Assembly: GCA_907165065.1 (NCBI GenBank) | Contig: OU015534.1 | Location: 15,259,686 to 15,323,685, forward strand | Direction: 5' to 3' | From: Caprimulgus europaeus | Lineage: Eukaryota; Chordata; Aves; Caprimulgiformes; Caprimulgidae | Length of the DNA stretch: 64,000 bases | Part shown: piece after piece, positions 59,786 through 64,000 of the stretch | Position numbering within the stretch: the first letter of the stretch is position 1 | Layout: each line of letters starts with the position of its first letter | Program-made: the position numbers and the translations under genes | Notes under the pieces: model-generated | Database searches by the model: none | Seen by the model: the letters and a program-made list of their open reading frames with translations, nothing else | What the model was told of the DNA's origin: nothing

Positions 59786-62700
59786 CTCAAGTAGGAATGA
59801 TAGCATCTGCCATAAGATTTGTTTCACATCTTTACAGTTTCAAAAGTATCACAGACATATCTCCAGGAACTGGAGAGGGAGGAGGAACATGTCCAATTGC
59901 CCCCAAATCTTTGTTTAGCTTTTTCCACTGTTTGAAATCTTTCCCATAGTTGCTTGTTGGTTTTTTGGGGTTTTTTTCTGGTGGTAAAAAATGATCCATC
60001 TCATCACAGGACACAATGCAAAAGGAAGCACACATCGTTTTTGCAATGTGCAGTCTGCAAAAGTATAGTTACATTATGATTCTTTTTAAGTTAATTAAAC
60101 TTTTGATCTAAATAAAATAAAAGTTACAATGGAAACACATATAAACACATCACATTAAAGGGTTTCCTTGAAAATGAATGGACTGGGGAAAAAGAAATTA
60201 TTATGCATATGGAAAGAGATAAAAAGAGCAGAAAGTAAAAACTAAAATACTCAAGCCAATATTCTTACACAAACAAATATACTGTGATGGAAGAGAATGT
60301 GAAGTTTTACATTTACAGTCTTCTATACCATTTAATTTTGTGTATTTAAACAATGAGGAAACAGGAAACTTCCTCCACAGAACAATCTGGATGGCAATTT
60401 GCTCCACTGAGAGGTAGGAAGAATTAAGGATATAAATACTGCCATACTGACAGGTTTACACACAGCTTTGTTATCAGGCTGAAGTGAAACAAATCAGAGG
60501 GGCATTTGTTAAAGAACTTATTAAAAAGATGCCTGGAAGATTAACAAGGAATTCACATACTATTAGTAGCAAATGTAGGAAGAGAAATTGTTTCTGGTTT
60601 TGATTTAAGTAAGTAAAGTGACAAAAAAAACCCTCCCAAACCCAACACCAAAACACAGTGCTGAAGCTGGTGCTGATTAAACTGTGGAATCTTTTGCCAA
60701 GCAGTATGTCAGATGTCCCACAGCTTAAGATAACAGAGACTTGAAAAAAATCTGAGGGAACTGCTGAAGGAAATGGGATGGAGGATGGCCAAAATGACTA
60801 ACAAATCTTTAATACTACTAATCCAAGTAAGGAAGGAAAAGAAAGATAAAGGAGGATAAACAGTGTTCTCTCCCTTCCTTCTCTCACTGGAATGGCCAGC
60901 AGTATCCTCCAGTCATGCTGCAATCACCACATCTTTCCTCCTCCCACAGTACTACATACTTACAGTACTACATGAGTGTTCCAGTGACCTCCATGGACAA
61001 CAGCAAGCTTCTAATTTACTTCAGCTGAGTGAAATTCAGTCCTAAGGGAAAAAGCTGAAGAACAAATCTTGTCCCTTATACCTTACTGCACGGGCATGTC
61101 TTCATTCACTTCAAATATAGCAGAACGCTCTCCAGAATGGTTTTGCTTTTAAACTAGTGGCATGGAGAGGAGTCCATAGTGTGGGCTGATTTTTTACGTG
61201 CTCTTGTGTTCCTTATTACTTGCTAAAATTCTTTATATATTCCATAAAGAGTGAAAAGGCAGGAGCACAACTTTAGATAACTGCTGTAGAAAGAGCATCT
61301 GCCTACTACTTGGTATGATAGCTTGGTGACTAGACATCTTGCCCAGCAGACTGGAAATCCAAGTTAAATTCTTCCTTCTGATATAGCGTATTCAGGATCA
61401 CAACTTCTATTTCACATGCTACATACATTATGCCATAGGCTGCATGAGGATGAGACATCAGCAACATCTTTTGTTAAAGCTGCATCATTGTATTGGGAAA
61501 AGAAACTGAGATTATTTTGGACACAGACACAGAATGGAAAGAATAAGATTTTAAACTAAACCAGGTTAAGACAGGTGGTTATATTCAAGTGATGCGTGAG
61601 AGTCCTAATTTCCAATACCTAGGATTGCATGTTTATTTTATTTAATAACCATTTAACTGCTGAGATAAGAAAACAGAATTTAGGGAGATAACTATCTTAT
61701 TTTGTGCTATTTTCAGCATTTTTGTTTTCTGCCTTTGCTATGTCACTTGCCAGTTTTCCAGCATCTGTGGCACTCAGCTTTTGTTGTGCTGACTCCGAAG
61801 TGAAGCATTAGATGGAAAGAGGGGCAGAACATTTAATATCTAAGGTTACTCTTGGAATGCATTTTCTTGAGGAGCAGTGAAGACACACACAATCCCTATT
61901 TCAAGCAAGAAAAACTTCAAAAATCAGCTTTCCCTCCCATCTTTACCACTGTACTCAGTGAAATGCATACAGCTGATTGGAAATGAATACATATACTCCA
62001 CTTCCCTTTCTGTTTTCACTACCTCTAGTATAAATCATAGCAAAATCTGTGAAATCACTGCTAAGTAATAATTTGAGCGCAGAATCCATGTTTTTAAACA
62101 CCCCTCTATTACTTGTCTGGTTTACAAAATTCCTCAAGATAACTCCTTAAGACTGTACTAGTTTAAGAAATTTCAACCTTTTTTTTTTTTGCTACTCCAT
62201 GTTCAAACATTGACTCTTCTGGCTTAAACTGGCTTACATTTCATGTGTGTCCATTGTTCTATAAGTGTATGAAAGTTTCCTAATAACTAACAGTTTTAAA
62301 GTAGCTAAAATGCCCAAACATATACAGAGTCTACTGATGTAAATTTTATAAGGTTTTTTTCATATTTCCTGCAATCTGTACATATTTTGTCTAATTATTT
62401 TTGGAAGTACATCTGCTTGGACACCTGCAGATTTACTGCAAGCTGTCATTTGCATTTTTGAAACATTATTTAAATTTTAAATTTGGCATCTGTCAAAAAC
62501 AAAAAATGCTATTGGATATTATAATGCAGCAACTAATATTTGCCAAATTTTACCAAATCACATAGAATTATAACCAATGCCTTCAAACTGGATCTTTATG
62601 TCAGCACTATGGAACAGAAGAAAAATCCTTGTGAATTAGTATATTTCTAGTAAGATATATTTTATTCCGATTAAGTCTCTGCAAAAATGATTGGACAAGA

Positions 62701-64000
62701 TAACTTGTAAGCACTGACAATATGTTTTTTCCCCTCAAAGTACTGTCAAAAACTTTCACACTGGTCCCAGTAATATGAGTCTCAGTAACAGGCCCTGTTT
62801 GACAGACTAGGACACAGAAAGCTGTCAACCTAAGAGTAGACTGAAGATGATTGTTAAGGGGATTTGGTAGTTCGTGTATTTTGCCTAATAGGGGAGCCTG
62901 TGCTCAGCATTTCCTGAAGCAAAAGAAGACAGATGAAATCTCTGGGCACTTCATTGCTGCTGCCTCTCAAAGATTTCCTGTCAAAATGGGCCTATAAGGG
63001 AAGAAAGGTTTTCAATATTTTTTTTTTTTTTTCACCTGGCAGGATTTCCAGCCTTGCTATGAAAGAGTTTGAAGGCACTGTCTTTGTAAAAACACTGCTG
63101 CCAAACTACCATATCTAGTTGTGTTTAAAAATAAAAAGCAATATGACTCATATTGCCATAGTGTATACTGTAAAACCATTTTTGATTGACACCCTATCCA
63201 TATTTTATATAGTGCTTTTTTTCTTCCGTCAAATGGAGCAAGTGACCTTGATGTTAGTGTGCTTTGCAACTTAAGCAGGGAAAGCATATTTGTTGTCAAC
63301 TTCTTTAGGGATACAATTTTCAACAGAGTATATAGTGAAAAGGAATACAACTCCCATTATTAATAATAGGAGTTACTTATGTAATTCCCTGTTCACCTAA
63401 TTGAGACTTCACCCCTTTATGTCAGACTTCTTAAAATGTTCCACCTATGTAAATTTTAGCTGCAAAGAATTAAAAAGCACAAAGAAAGTGACAATTCTTT
63501 TCGCATCAATTCTAAATAAAAAAAAATGTTGTATGTGACTGCAACTCTACAATTCCCCATGGAATTTAATCTTGGGTGCTACACACAAGTGAATTGGCTG
63601 CATTAAAAATACCTATACTAGATAGCAACTGCAACCATAAAAACTAAGTGTTTTCCTCTACCTCATAATTAAATATAAGCAAATAAAAATCTCATTTTCA
63701 AAACTATCCAGGAATCTGGAGACTATTTTGAGAAAAAGAAGAGGACATCCAAAATGGTCAAGGTGTACAGAACTTGCAGCTTAAGTATAAAGAATAGTGC
63801 TGTCTATTTAGAGCAAGTGATGTGGCAGGGTTGAGATAGGGGACTTGGCCTTTCCCCTGTTGAACAGCTCTCACCTCTTTTAGGTTTCTGTTTGCAGTGG
63901 TCTTCCTACTAATAAGGGGCTATTTAGCCTGCTCTCATGTAAGCTTTTCTCCTAGAAGTGGAGCAGTAAATTCAGATTCTGTAGGTTTGAGGTGTTAAAT

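Larger units (their letters stand above)
56556..64000. other. repeat-poor non-coding stretch to the window end
   Basis: About 7.4 kb with no supportable gene. Two old palindromic repeat remnants are visible near 58274-58315 and 59737-59785. Short A or T runs occur at about 57547-57565 and 63018-63032. Open frames here (up to 108 codons at 57446-57772) lack recognisable motifs. A donor-like minus-strand site near 63039 (CCAG then GTGAAA) has no good partner. Confidence 0.55.

Noticed and set aside
1..64000. Search for tRNA, snRNA, rRNA, miRNA-length hairpins, mitochondrial insertions, CRISPR arrays and bacterial-type genes
   Set aside because: None recognised by reading. A covariance-model scan (Infernal/tRNAscan) would be decisive for the RNA classes.

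Overview
This is vertebrate, almost certainly bird, nuclear DNA from an AT-rich, repeat-poor, gene-poor region (intergenic or deep intronic). The call of bird rests on several CR1 LINE copies whose 3' ends carry the usual short repeats of the ATTCTATG / ATTCTGTG type, and on two LTR remnants of a kind that I recognise from bird genomes, one ending in a GGGGTTAAACCAC-like tail. I cannot name the species. No feature is bacterial: there are no operons, ribosome binding sites, tRNA or rRNA genes, or CRISPR arrays. I could not establish any intact host protein-coding gene. The long open frames are chance frames or decayed transposon sequence.

Layout. At 652-925 there is a minus-strand CR1 3' end. 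At 5155-5456 a second minus-strand CR1 tail still encodes the last ~60 residues of ORF2. At about 5925-7600 a long, decayed plus-strand CR1 runs through endonuclease, linker and the start of the reverse transcriptase, then jumps to the 3' tail. A long repeat-poor stretch follows, with the 3' part of an endogenous retroviral LTR at about 15285-15484 that contains a long G tract. A CR1 tail lies at 27268-27499. The largest readable CR1 is at 35298-36411 (minus) and keeps the C-terminal half of the reverse transcriptase with a lost FADD catalytic motif. A very old CR1-like fragment is at 48236-48400. A second, internally collapsed LTR-like element is at about 56060-56555. Simple repeats include a 27-unit AT microsatellite at 45260-45313.

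Between these lie old, quasi-palindromic repeat remnants (around 21604, 22419, 49198, 58274 and 59737) and several short sites that merit a check. Minus-strand splice-site pairs and one exon-like open frame ending in a stop lie at 37.1, 40.1 and 43.3 kb. Two CTCF-like motifs face each other at 47.25 and 49.46 kb, and two hairpins sit side by side at 53.96-54.05 kb. These are motif-level observations; at this base composition each could arise by chance.

The annotated elements do not work together as a system. The transposon copies are dead, truncated insertions of different ages. The most plausible functional content is non-coding: regulatory elements or exons of a non-coding RNA. I did not find convincing evidence for a previously undescribed biological system.
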